A stretch of 64,000 bases of DNA, taken from Murinocardiopsis flavida. Its GTDB lineage: Bacteria; Actinomycetota; Actinomycetes; Streptosporangiales; Streptosporangiaceae. Location: contig NZ_PYGA01000004.1 of the NCBI RefSeq assembly GCF_003014485.1, positions 62,001 to 126,000 on the forward strand, given 5' to 3'. Both the position numbers and the translations under genes were made by a program. This document shows, piece by piece, positions 55,761-63,970 of this stretch (position 1 is the stretch's first letter; each line of letters starts with the position of its first letter). The notes under the pieces are model-generated. The model was not told the DNA's origin, ran no database searches, and saw only the letters and a program-made list of their open reading frames with translations.

Positions 55761-57191
55761 CTACTGGTCGGCGCGGTCGGCCTGGAACTTCTGCCAGTCC
55801 TTCTGCACCGTGCCGAGGAAGCCGTCGGTGCTGGTCTTGCCGCCCAGCAGCTCCTGGGTGGAGGCCGACAGGGTGTCGTACATGGTGTCGGTCGACCAGT
55901 CGAGGTAGCCGACCTGGCCGTCGTCCTTCAGGGTGGCGTTCGCGGCGTCGATGCTCTCCTGGGAGAGCGGGTCCTTGCCCTTGACGTCGGGGGTGGCGAC
56001 CGGGATGCGGCCGAGGTCGGCCAGCGTCTGGGCGAACTCCTCGTCCTGCTGCATGTCGAGCAGCGCGGTCGCGGCCGGGAGCTTCTCGGTCTTTGCGTTG
56101 ATGTGCCACGGCAGCCCGGAGGAGCCCTGGGTGACGTGCCCGCCGCTCTTGCCAACGGGCGGCGCCATGAACCCGATGTCCTTCGCGCCGGCCTTCACCA
56201 GCGCCTCGGCGTTCCAGTCGCCGCCGATGAAGAACACGCCTTCGCCCTCGCCGAACTTGGTGGTGGCGTCGGCCTCGGCGAGCCCGTTGTAGCCCTTCTG
56301 GATGTAGCCCTTCTCCGACCATTCCACGAGCTTGTCGGCGGCCTTGAGGTTGCCCTCGGCGACGAAGTCGGCGCCCTCGGACCCGTTGATCCAGTCGGTG
56401 ATGGCCAGCGGTTCGCTGTAGGCGCCCTGGAGCACGCCGAACACCTGGAACGCCGGGTACTTGTCGGCGTTGCCCAGCATGAGCGGCTGCTCGTTGCCGT
56501 CCTTGGCGGTCTTCATCGCCGCCTCAAGGTCCTCGATGGTCTCGGGCTGCTCGATGCCGAGGTCGGAGAGCTTCTTCTTGTTGTAGAAGACGCTGACGAG
56601 CTGGGTCACGGGGCTGATGCCGTACAGCGTGCCCTGGCCGAAGTGGTTGCCCGCGTCGTCCCAGCGCATGGACGCCAGGAACGACGGGCTGAGGTTGCCG
56701 CTCCACTTGTAGGCTTCGGCGATGTCGTCGATGGGGCGGATGAGTCCGCCCTTGACCAGCGCGCCGTCGACGGAGTACCCCTGGTTGCCCTGCACCAGGT
56801 CGGGCGCGTCCTTGCCGCCCGACTTCAGCGCGGGCACGACGGTCTTGGTGAGGTCGTCGAAGCTCTTGTAGGTGACCTTCACCTTGACGTTGGGGTACTT
56901 CTTCTCGAACTGCGGGACCAGCTCTTCGAGGGTGCCCTGTTCGTTCTTGTCGGCCCATACCCGCAGAGTGGTGGAGTCTCCGAGCTTCTCGACGTCGGCG
57001 TCCTTGAACGGCGACGTCACTTTCTCGTCCGGGGAGAGCTGGTGCGGCCCGCTCGCCTCGTCCCCTCCGGGGGCCCCGCACGACGCCGCCGTCAGCACGG
57101 TGGCGAGGACCGCGCCGACTGCGGCGATGCGCCGGCGGCCGGGGCGGCGCGCTGCGCCGCGGTGCGGGGTGATGGAACTCGGATCGGTCAT
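55761..57191 (-). CDS. sugar ABC transporter substrate-binding lipoprotein
   Basis: 476 residues. Signal peptide with lipobox at LTAASCGAPGG. The mature part is the family-1 carbohydrate-binding type: STTLRVWADKNEQGTLEELVPQFEKKYPNVKVKVTYKSFDDLTKTVVPALKSGGKDAPDLVQGNQGYSVDGALVKGGLIRPID. No permease or ATPase genes are adjacent, so partners must be encoded elsewhere or a shared transporter is used. GGAGG lies 10 bases before the ATG at 57191, which is preferred over ATG 57200. It is divergent from an MFS sugar porter. Confidence 0.9.
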   Translation of the reverse strand: MTDPSSITPHRGAARRPGRRRIAAVGAVLATVLTAASCGAPGGDEASGPHQLSPDEKVTSPFKDADVEKLGDSTTLRVWADKNEQGTLEELVPQFEKKYPNVKVKVTYKSFDDLTKTVVPALKSGGKDAPDLVQGNQGYSVDGALVKGGLIRPIDDIAEAYKWSGNLSPSFLASMRWDDAGNHFGQGTLYGISPVTQLVSVFYNKKKLSDLGIEQPETIEDLEAAMKTAKDGNEQPLMLGNADKYPAFQVFGVLQGAYSEPLAITDWINGSEGADFVAEGNLKAADKLVEWSEKGYIQKGYNGLAEADATTKFGEGEGVFFIGGDWNAEALVKAGAKDIGFMAPPVGKSGGHVTQGSSGLPWHINAKTEKLPAATALLDMQQDEEFAQTLADLGRIPVATPDVKGKDPLSQESIDAANATLKDDGQVGYLDWSTDTMYDTLSASTQELLGGKTSTDGFLGTVQKDWQKFQADRADQ

Positions 57192-57655
57192 GAGATTCAT
57201 TCCTCCAGGGCCATAGCTGTCGCCTGGCCCCATGCGCAACAGTGGTGCTCGATGCTTTCAGGGAGCATTCCGGACAGTCCATAGCCAGAGCACCGTTAAA
57301 CCCCGAGAGGTCGATGAATCGTTATAAACGATGATCGATCATTACCGAAGTGCGCGGCACGACCGTGATTCCATCGGACAATTCCCGCATTGTTCATTAA
57401 TACGCGCAAACAGGACTGTACACCTCTGAAAGGTAATTCTTTCGCAAAACATGTTGTAGCGCCATTAACAGCATTATTCGGAGTTGACAGCGCGAAACCA
57501 CCCAGCGCGGATGCCGGGTGCCCCCGCCACGCCGTGATCCGCCGACTCTGTGCATTCGCGCAGGTCGCATGGCATAAACAATGGGGCGCACGTCAAGGTG
57601 CGGGCCCGTGCCGGGGGAGTGCGCACCGGGGCGACCATCGGGCTCCTGGGGGTCG
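57192..57655. promoter_or_regulatory. AT-rich divergent promoter region with palindromes
   Basis: 464 bases, noticeably AT-richer than the rest of the window (57290-57500). ATCGTT-ATA-AACGAT (57318-57332) is a perfect dyad, overlapped by the perfect palindrome ATGATCGATCAT (57331-57342). Further along are CATTAATACG and AATTCTTTCG-type stretches but no clear promoter pair. The arrangement suggests a regulator of LacI type or similar binding between the two sugar-transport genes; no regulator gene is adjacent. Confidence 0.6.
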
Positions 57656-59071
57656 ATGGTGTCCACTGCGCAACCGGGCGAGGGCGGTGTCTCGGGGGAG
57701 ATGAACATCGTCCACGTGGCGATGATCGCCGGCGCCGCCGCCATGGGCGGGTTCCTGTTCGGCTACGACAGCTCGGTGATCAACGGCGCCGTCGAGGCGA
57801 TCCAGGCCCACTTCAAGGTGGGCGCAGCCGAGACCGGGTTCACCGTCGCCGCCGCGCTTCTCGGCTCGGCCGCCGGCGCGGCCATCGCGGGCAGCATGGC
57901 CGACCTCCTCGGCCGGATCCGGGTCATGCAGATCGCCGCGATCCTGTTCGCGGTCAGCGCCGTCGGCTCGGCGCTGCCCTTCGCGATCTGGGACCTCGCG
58001 CTGTGGCGGGTGGTCGGCGGCATCGCCATCGGCATCGCCTCGGTGATCGCCCCCACCTACATCGCGGAGGTCGCGCCGCCGGCCTACCGGGGCCGTCTGG
58101 CGTCCCTCCAGCAGCTCGCGATCGTCCTGGGGATCGCGGTCTCCCAATTGGTGAACTACGCACTCGCCGCCTCGGCCGGCGGCAGCGCCCGCGGGATGCT
58201 CGGCCCCTTGCAGGCGTGGCAGTGGATGCTGGGCGCGGCACTGGTACCCGCGATCATCTACTACCTGGTCTCGCTGCTCATCCCCGAATCACCCCGGCAC
58301 CTGGTGCGGGTGGGGCGGGTCGCCAAGGCCCGCACGGTCCTGTCCGAGGTCGAAGGCGGCGACGTCGACCTGCGGATCGAGGAGATCAAGACGGCACTGG
58401 GGTCGGAGTACAAGCCGCGGCTCAGCGACCTCGTCGGCAGGGCCGGCCTGCTGCCGATCGTGTGGATCGGCATGGCGCTCTCGGCGTTCCAGCAGCTCGT
58501 CGGCATCAACGTGATCTTCTACTACTCGGCGTCGCTGTGGCAGTCGGTGGGGGTGGACGAGAGCAACTCCCTGCTGCTGTCGCTGTTCACCTCCATCGTC
58601 AACATCGTGGGCACCTTCATCGCCATCGGCCTGGTCGACCGGATCGGCCGCAAGCCGCTGCTGCTCATCGGCTCGGCCGGCATGGCCGTCGCCCTCGGCA
58701 CCACGGCGTTCGCGTTCAGCCACGCCGATGTCACCGGCGAGCAGGCCGCGCTGCCGTTCGCCTGGGGCGCGGTCGCCCTGGTCTCGGCGAGCACGTTCGT
58801 GCTGTTCTTCGCCCTGTCGTGGGGTGTGGTGACCTGGGTGCTGCTGGGCGAGATGTTCCCGCTGCGCATCCGCGCCGCGGCGATGGCGGTGTCCACCGCC
58901 ACCCAGTGGATCGCCAACTGGCTGGTCACCGTCAGCTTCCCCAGCATGCGCGACTGGAACCTGACGGGGACCTACCTGGTCTACACGGCGTTCGCGGTGC
59001 TGTCGTTCCTGTTCGTGCTCCGGTTCATCACCGAGACCAAGGGCCGCACCCTGGAGTCCATGAAGCTGTGA
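57656..59071 (+). CDS. MFS sugar porter (proton symporter)
   Basis: 471 residues, 12 membrane helices. The signatures of the sugar porter family are present: GGFLFGYDSSVINGA, ADLLGRIRV, APPAYRGRL, PESPRHLVRVGR, FQQLVGINVIFYYS, VDRIGRKPLLL and the C-terminal TKGRTLE. It imports a hexose, pentose or inositol with protons. ATG at 57656 has GGGGG close by and gives the usual length. It faces the sugar-binding lipoprotein gene, so both genes may respond to the same sugar. Confidence 0.9.
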   Translation: MVSTAQPGEGGVSGEMNIVHVAMIAGAAAMGGFLFGYDSSVINGAVEAIQAHFKVGAAETGFTVAAALLGSAAGAAIAGSMADLLGRIRVMQIAAILFAVSAVGSALPFAIWDLALWRVVGGIAIGIASVIAPTYIAEVAPPAYRGRLASLQQLAIVLGIAVSQLVNYALAASAGGSARGMLGPLQAWQWMLGAALVPAIIYYLVSLLIPESPRHLVRVGRVAKARTVLSEVEGGDVDLRIEEIKTALGSEYKPRLSDLVGRAGLLPIVWIGMALSAFQQLVGINVIFYYSASLWQSVGVDESNSLLLSLFTSIVNIVGTFIAIGLVDRIGRKPLLLIGSAGMAVALGTTAFAFSHADVTGEQAALPFAWGAVALVSASTFVLFFALSWGVVTWVLLGEMFPLRIRAAAMAVSTATQWIANWLVTVSFPSMRDWNLTGTYLVYTAFAVLSFLFVLRFITETKGRTLESMKL

Positions 59072-59075
59072 CCGT

Positions 59076-59110
59076 CCGGTGCCGCGGGCGGTGGCGGCCC
59101 GCGGCACCGG
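59076..59110. terminator. bidirectional hairpin between the MFS and DUF2252 genes
   Basis: Perfect 13-bp stem CCGGTGCCGCGGG / CCCGCGGCACCGG with a 9-base loop, wedged between two convergent stop codons (59071 and 59114). It has no T-run but would serve both directions. Confidence 0.8.
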
Positions 59111-59113
59111 GGG

Positions 59114-60460
59114 TCACGACTTCTCGGTGGAGCGGACCCCGGCGATCGCGTCGTTGCGGAACGCGTCGACGAACAGGGCGTGGTCGCCGCGCACCTGCGC
59201 GGCGTAGCGGTGGGCGAAGTCGGCCATCCAGTCGGTGAACTCCTGCTCGCGGCCCGCCACGACGTCGAGGATCGCGGACTCGGTCTGGAACGGCACCAGC
59301 GACTGGTCGGAGTCGGAGTCGGAGACGCAGTGCGCCTTCGCGGTGGCGCGGCCCAGGTAGTCCAGGACGGGCAGGATCTCCTCGGGTTCGGTCAGCTCAC
59401 TCCAGTCCAGGTCGGACACGTAGGGCGAGAGTTCGCTGACCACGAAGCCCACGCCGTTGATCTCGGTGTGGCCGAGCAGCGGATCGGCGTGCGCCTGGAG
59501 CGCCCGTTGCGACAGCGCTGTCCGGTGGCCGTGGTGGCGGAAGTAGCCGACGAGGCGCGGGTCGGTGACGACCCGCGAGGGCGCGGCGACGTTGCCCTGC
59601 TTGAGCGAGAGGATGACGTCGTTGTCGAGCGCCTCGCTGAACCCCTCGATCAGCACGCTGTAGGCGGGCAGCCCGGCGCTGCCGATACCGAACCCGGAGT
59701 TGCCCACCACGTCCTTGACCCGGTAGGCGATGGTGTTGTAGCGCTTGTCCTCGGGGATGGAGTGCAGGTAGGCGCCCAGCGCGTCGCACACGGTGTCGTA
59801 CTCCGCCGCCGCCAGCCGCCGCACGCCGCCGACGTCGCGGAAGCGCCGCTCGTGGCCGTCGATGGAGGTGATCCTGTCGAGCAGCGCCACCCGGCTGTTC
59901 AGCCGGGCGTCCTGGAGCACGTCGTGCACTGCGCCGTCGGTGGAGTCCAGGCGCAGGGAGTACTCTTCGTCGCCCGTGTTGTGCGCGAACCAGCGCACCT
60001 GGTCGAGGTAGGCGCCGACGTAGCCGCGGACGAGCCGGTCGATCTCGGTGTCCGACAGCGCCTTGCTCCACGCCATGAGCGCGATGCTGGCGACGAAGCG
60101 CTGCACGTCCCAGGTGAAGTGCCCCAGGTACGCCTCGTCGAAGTCGTTGACGTCGAAGATCAGCCGGCCTTGGGCGTTCATGTAGGTGCCGAAGTTCTCG
60201 GCGTGCAGGTCGCCCTGGATCCACACCCGGGAAGTGCGGTCGTCGGCCCAGGGGTCGTCCATTCCGATCACGTCGGCGTAGAACACGCAGGCGCCGCCGC
60301 GGTAGAACGCGAACGGGTCGGCGGCCATCTTGCGGAACTTGGTGCGGAACGCGCCGGGGTCGGCCTCCATGAGCTCGGAGAACGCGTCCACGAGGGTCCG
60401 GACGATCATCTCCTGCCGGTCGTCGGTGCCGGGCGAGGGGGCGTGCTGAAGTCGGGGCAT
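59114..60460 (-). CDS. DUF2252 family protein (kinase-like fold)
   Basis: 448 residues. KMAADPFAFYRGGACVFYADV is the diagnostic DUF2252 start. WIQGDLHAENFGTY resembles the catalytic loop of protein-kinase-like phosphotransferases and LIFDVNDFDEAYLGHFTWDVQRF the following metal-binding loop, so a phosphotransferase-like fold is likely although no reaction is known. The middle part carries GSAGLPAYSVLIEGFSEALDNDVILSLKQG. It could phosphorylate a small metabolite. The ATG at 60460 is preceded by GGGGAGAAGC. Confidence 0.82.
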   Translation of the reverse strand: MPRLQHAPSPGTDDRQEMIVRTLVDAFSELMEADPGAFRTKFRKMAADPFAFYRGGACVFYADVIGMDDPWADDRTSRVWIQGDLHAENFGTYMNAQGRLIFDVNDFDEAYLGHFTWDVQRFVASIALMAWSKALSDTEIDRLVRGYVGAYLDQVRWFAHNTGDEEYSLRLDSTDGAVHDVLQDARLNSRVALLDRITSIDGHERRFRDVGGVRRLAAAEYDTVCDALGAYLHSIPEDKRYNTIAYRVKDVVGNSGFGIGSAGLPAYSVLIEGFSEALDNDVILSLKQGNVAAPSRVVTDPRLVGYFRHHGHRTALSQRALQAHADPLLGHTEINGVGFVVSELSPYVSDLDWSELTEPEEILPVLDYLGRATAKAHCVSDSDSDQSLVPFQTESAILDVVAGREQEFTDWMADFAHRYAAQVRGDHALFVDAFRNDAIAGVRSTEKS

Positions 60461-60562
60461 GCCCGGCTTCTCCCCACCGCCGCGCCCGGAAAACCGCCTG
60501 GCGGCCCGGTATCGGCGGTGACCGGGCCGCTGCGGGTCGGGCGCGGGCCGAGGCGCCCGCGG

Positions 60563-61792
60563 CTAGGCCGCCGCCGCGCCGTCCCACAGCTCGGGGCTGT
60601 GCGCCCGGATGCCGGCGCCGATGCCGGTGAGGACGTCGGCGGCGGGGCGCGGGCCGAGGCGCCGCCCGTCGCGCAGGCGAAGGGAGAGCAGGTCGTCGGC
60701 CGCCTCCCTGGCGCCGATGACCGCCTGGTAGGGGACCAGGCGCTCGGCGCGGATGCGGGCGCCGAGGCTGCCGCGCTCCGGCCCGGAGGTCGCGGCCCGC
60801 AGCCCCAGGTCGGCACAGCGCCGGACGAGCGCAGCCGCGCCGTCCTGCTCCGCGTCGGAGACCGGCAGCACCACCAGCTGGGTGGGGGCCAGCCAGGCGG
60901 GAAAGGCGCCGCCGTGCTGCTCGATGAGGTGGGCGACGGCGCGCTCCACGCTGCCGATGACACTGCGGTGGACCATGACGGGGCGGTGCTCGGCCCCGTC
61001 CGCGCCGGTGTAGTGCAGGCCGAACCGCTCGGGCTGGTGGAAGTCGACCTGGACGGTGGACAGGGTGGACTCGCGGCCGGCGTGGTCGGCGACCTGGACG
61101 TCGATCTTGGGGCCGTAGAACGCGGCCTCGCCCGCGACCGCCTCGTACGGCAGGCCGGAGCGGTCGAGGACCTCGGTGAGCAGCGCGGTGGCGCGACGCC
61201 ACAGGTCGGGCGCAGCGACGTACTTCCCGCCGGGGCCGGGCAGGGAGAGCCGGTAGCGGGCGCGGGTGATGCCGAGCGCGGCGTAGGCGCGGCGGATCAT
61301 CTCCAGTGCCGCGCGCGCCTCGTCCGCCACCTGGTCGGGGGCGCAGAAGATGTGCGCGTCGTTGAGCTGGACGGCCCGGACGCGGGTCAGCCCGCCGAGC
61401 GCGCCCGACAGCTCGGAGCGGTACATGCCGCCCAGTTCGGCGATCCGCAGGGGCAGCTCGCGGTAGCTGCGCCCGCGGGACCGGTAGATCAGCGCGTGGT
61501 GGGGGCACAGGCTCGGGCGCAGGACGACCTGGTCGGCGCCGAGGTCCATCGGGGGGAACATGTCGTCCCGGTAGTGCGACCAGTGCCCCGAGATCTCGTA
61601 CAGCTCCCGTTTGGCCAGTACCGGCGAGTACACGTGCCGGTAGCCCGCCCGCTGCTCGGCGGTGCGGATGTAGTCCTCCAGGGCGTGGCGCACGGCCGCG
61701 CCGTCGGGCAGCCAGTACGGCAGTCCGGATCCGATGAGCGGGTCGGTGTCGAACAGGTCCAGGTCGCGGCCGATCCTGCGGTGGTCGTGCAT
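60563..61792 (-). CDS. truncated threonyl-tRNA synthetase paralogue (no TGS or editing domain)
   Basis: 409 residues, compared with about 640-690 for full-length ThrS. It consists of the class II catalytic core and anticodon-binding domain only. Core evidence: LRPSLCPHHALIYRS, TRVRAVQLNDAHIFC (altered from the usual RxFTQDDAHIF) and VMVHRSVIGSVERAVAHLIEQHGGAFPAWLAPTQLVVLPVS; zinc ligands Cys, His, His are in place. The anticodon domain is SLGARIRAERLVPYQAVIGAREAADDLLSLRLRDG. Without an editing domain it may mischarge serine unless corrected elsewhere. It could be a starvation-induced paralogue or an inhibitor-resistant one (as known for borrelidin and obafluorin producers). The leader upstream carries a Thr-rich peptide and a hairpin. 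Confidence 0.85.
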   Translation of the reverse strand: MHDHRRIGRDLDLFDTDPLIGSGLPYWLPDGAAVRHALEDYIRTAEQRAGYRHVYSPVLAKRELYEISGHWSHYRDDMFPPMDLGADQVVLRPSLCPHHALIYRSRGRSYRELPLRIAELGGMYRSELSGALGGLTRVRAVQLNDAHIFCAPDQVADEARAALEMIRRAYAALGITRARYRLSLPGPGGKYVAAPDLWRRATALLTEVLDRSGLPYEAVAGEAAFYGPKIDVQVADHAGRESTLSTVQVDFHQPERFGLHYTGADGAEHRPVMVHRSVIGSVERAVAHLIEQHGGAFPAWLAPTQLVVLPVSDAEQDGAAALVRRCADLGLRAATSGPERGSLGARIRAERLVPYQAVIGAREAADDLLSLRLRDGRRLGPRPAADVLTGIGAGIRAHSPELWDGAAAA

Positions 61793-61833
61793 GGTGGGCT
61801 CCTCACGGGCGAGGGGCGGGTGACCACACGGCG

Positions 61834-61861
61834 AAGCCCCGGGGCACTCGCCCCGGGGCTT
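61834..61861 (-). terminator. attenuator hairpin upstream of the ThrRS-like gene
   Basis: AAGCCCCGGGG (61834-61844) and CCCCGGGGCTT (61851-61861) are perfectly complementary 11-base arms around CACTCG. It lies 16 bases after the stop of the threonine-rich leader peptide and 41 bases before the ThrRS-like start codon. No T-run follows, but such I-shaped stems terminate in actinobacteria. Its position fits transcription attenuation. Confidence 0.75.
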
Positions 61862-61877
61862 GGATTCGCGACATCGG

Positions 61878-61928
61878 TCAGCGCGCCGGGACGGTCTCCG
61901 GCGTCGTCGTCATCGCGGCACGCTGCAT
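61878..61928 (-). CDS. threonine-rich leader peptide of the ThrRS-like gene
   Basis: A 16-codon frame: MQRAAMTTTPETVPAR then TGA. It has three consecutive Thr codons (ACG ACG ACG) and a fourth two codons later (ACC), 4 of 16 residues. A stalled ribosome here on lack of charged tRNA-Thr would disturb the hairpin that follows. ATG at 61928 lies 7 bases after TACCGT (61936-61941 on the opposite strand), a plausible -10 element, so the message may be leaderless; ATG at 61913 would give MTTTPETVPAR. Translation is inferred. Confidence 0.65.
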   Translation of the reverse strand: MQRAAMTTTPETVPAR

Positions 61929-62009
61929 GCCGGACACGGTAGCAGGGTGCGGCGGCGCGGGCACCCGGGTTTGCGCGGCCGGTGTGGCGGGTGCCGGCGC
62001 AGGGGGCGG

Positions 62010-62621
62010 TCACCGCGCGGGCAGGCCGTGCATCGCGATTTCGACGGCGCGTCGCATGGCCGCCCAGAACTCCTCGGGCGACTGCCCCAGTTCGATGCTC
62101 GTCAGTGCCGCCGCCCGAGTGGCGCCCACCATGGCGCCGACCACGGCACTGGAGCTGATCGGGTCGAGGTCGTCCGGGTAGGCCTTGAGCAGGGCGGCGG
62201 AGATCTCCTTTTGGAGGTCGAACACCATGTGCAGCGCTTTGGCCTGGAGGGCGGGCACGGCCATGACCAGCCGGGTGTAGGTCTCCATGAGGGCGGGGTC
62301 GCGCTGGCCGACACCCTCGGCCCGGTAGTCGGCGAGCAACGCGTCGTAGATCCGGACGACCAGGTCGGGGATGCTCTCGCCGGGGCGCCGGTCGGCGATC
62401 ACGTCGAGCGGGATCGCGTGGCTGTACAGGGTGTCGGCGAACAGCACGTCGTCCTTGCTGGGGAAGTGGTTGAAGAACGTCTTCGTCGCCACGTCGGCCG
62501 CCGCGGCGATCTGGGCGACGGTCGTCTGCTCATAGCCCTGTTCGTCGAACAGCCTGATCGCCGTCTCGGCGAGCAGCCGCCGGGTCTGCCGCTTCTTGCG
62601 TGCGCGCCGTGACTCGTCCAT
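62010..62621 (-). CDS. TetR family regulator
   Basis: 203 residues. HTH: LLAETAIRLFDEQGYEQTTVAQIAAAADVATKTFFNHFPSKDDVLFADTL (residues about 15-65). The remainder is the helical effector domain (ALMETYTRLVMAVPALQAKALHMVFDLQKEISAALLKAYP). TAATAT lies 6 bases upstream of the ATG at 62621, suggesting a leaderless transcript. It is divergent from the cytochrome P450, and TTACATGCGATGTAA lies between, so it very probably represses the P450-ferredoxin pair. Confidence 0.9.
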   Translation of the reverse strand: MDESRRARKKRQTRRLLAETAIRLFDEQGYEQTTVAQIAAAADVATKTFFNHFPSKDDVLFADTLYSHAIPLDVIADRRPGESIPDLVVRIYDALLADYRAEGVGQRDPALMETYTRLVMAVPALQAKALHMVFDLQKEISAALLKAYPDDLDPISSSAVVGAMVGATRAAALTSIELGQSPEEFWAAMRRAVEIAMHGLPAR

Positions 62622-62653
62622 GCGAAAATATTACATCATGACTATCATTGCGC

Positions 62654-62682
62654 TTGCTGCATTCTTACATGCGATGTAATTT
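62654..62682 (+). promoter_or_regulatory. P450 promoter with TetR operator between -35 and -10
   Basis: TTGCTG (62654-62659), a 17-base spacer and TAATTT (62677-62682) form a good promoter. The perfect 15-bp dyad TTACAT-GCG-ATGTAA (62665-62679) fills the spacer and overlaps the -10. A related half, TTACATC, lies at 62631-62637 on the TetR side. A TetR dimer bound here would block RNA polymerase. Confidence 0.8.
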
Positions 62683-62785
62683 TGTGAGGACGAGGTCGAG
62701 TTCGCCGGCGGACCCGGCCCGCCGCATCCTGGCGAATCGAGGCGGGTGGGCGCGGATCCGCGCCCACCCGGTGAGGACGACGACG

Positions 62786-63970
62786 ATGACGACCGAACCC
62801 CTGACGTTCCCGCTGACACGCACCGGCCCCTTCGACCTGCCGGCCGAGGTCCTGGCCATGCGCGCCGACCGCCCCATCACCCGCGTGCGCTACCCGGACG
62901 GCCGCACGGGCTGGCTGGTCACCCGGCGCGCCGCCGTCCGCGCGGTGCTCGCCGACCCGCGCTTCAGCGCGCGCCAAGAACTGCGGAGCACCCCCTTCAA
63001 CACCGCCGCCGAGACCCCGCCCGCCATTCCCGGCATGTTCATCGGGATGGACCCGCCCGACCACACCCACTACCGGCGGCTGCTCACCGGCCAGTTCACG
63101 GTGCGCCGCATGCGGCGGCTCACCACCCGCGTCGAGCAGATCGCCGCGGAGCACCTGGACCTGATGGCCGCCGCCGGGCCGCCGGCGGACCTGGTGCCCG
63201 CCTACGCCGTCCCCATCCCCGCCCTGGTGATCTGCGAACTCCTCGGTATCCAGCCCGCTATGCGGGAGCCGTTCATGCAGGCGACCGCGCGGATGTCCCG
63301 GATCGACGCCGCCCTGGAGGAGAAGCAGCGGGCGATGGCCGAGGTCTCCGGGCACATCGCCGAAATGGTGCGGCACAAGCGGGCCGAGCCGGCCGACGAC
63401 CTGCTCAGCGGGCTCATCGCCGACGGCGGCAGGCTGACCGACGACGAGGTCACCACCATGGCCTTCCTCCTGCTGGGCGCCGGGTTCGACACCACTGCCA
63501 ACATGCTGGGCCTCGGCACGTTCGCGCTGCTGTCCAACCCCGACCAGCTCCCGGCGGTCACCGACCCCGCCACCGTCGACAACGCGGTCGAGGAACTCCT
63601 CCGCTACCTCCCGATCATCCCGGGCACCATCCGCTCGGCGCTGGAGGACATCGAACTCGAAGGCGTCCGCATCGCGAAGGGCGAGAGCGTCATGGTCTCC
63701 ATCCCCGGCGCCAACCGCGACCCCGAGCACTTCGCCGACCCCGACACGCTCCGCACCGCCCGGGACACGGCCGGCCACGTCGCCTTCGGGCACGGCGTCC
63801 ACCAGTGCCTCGGACAGCAGCTCGCCCGGGTCGAGATGCGGGTGGCCCTCCCCGCGCTGTTCCGCCGGTTCCCCGACCTGGCGCTGGCGGTGCCGCCCGA
63901 GCAGGTCCCGCTGCGCGACGACATGGTCATCGGCGGCGTCCACGCGCTGCCCGTCACCTGGGGGGCCTGA
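62786..63970 (+). CDS. cytochrome P450
   Basis: 394 residues, typical of soluble actinomycete P450s. I-helix LLLGAGFDTTANMLGL, ExxR helix EELLRYLPIIPGTIRSAL, heme loop VAFGHGVHQCLGQQLARVEM with the cysteine ligand in HQCLG. It inserts oxygen into an unknown organic substrate using electrons from a ferredoxin. ATG at 62786 follows GGTGAGGACGACG; the longer frame to 62648 runs through the TetR operator. Its stop overlaps the start of the ferredoxin gene (TGATG), so the two are coupled. A TetR gene divergent from it suggests substrate- or drug-induced expression. Confidence 0.93.
   Translation: MTTEPLTFPLTRTGPFDLPAEVLAMRADRPITRVRYPDGRTGWLVTRRAAVRAVLADPRFSARQELRSTPFNTAAETPPAIPGMFIGMDPPDHTHYRRLLTGQFTVRRMRRLTTRVEQIAAEHLDLMAAAGPPADLVPAYAVPIPALVICELLGIQPAMREPFMQATARMSRIDAALEEKQRAMAEVSGHIAEMVRHKRAEPADDLLSGLIADGGRLTDDEVTTMAFLLLGAGFDTTANMLGLGTFALLSNPDQLPAVTDPATVDNAVEELLRYLPIIPGTIRSALEDIELEGVRIAKGESVMVSIPGANRDPEHFADPDTLRTARDTAGHVAFGHGVHQCLGQQLARVEMRVALPALFRRFPDLALAVPPEQVPLRDDMVIGGVHALPVTWGA

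Noticed and set aside
59180-61942. 920-codon plus-strand frame opposite DUF2252 and ThrRS
   Set aside because: Shadow of two minus-strand genes with convincing conserved motifs.
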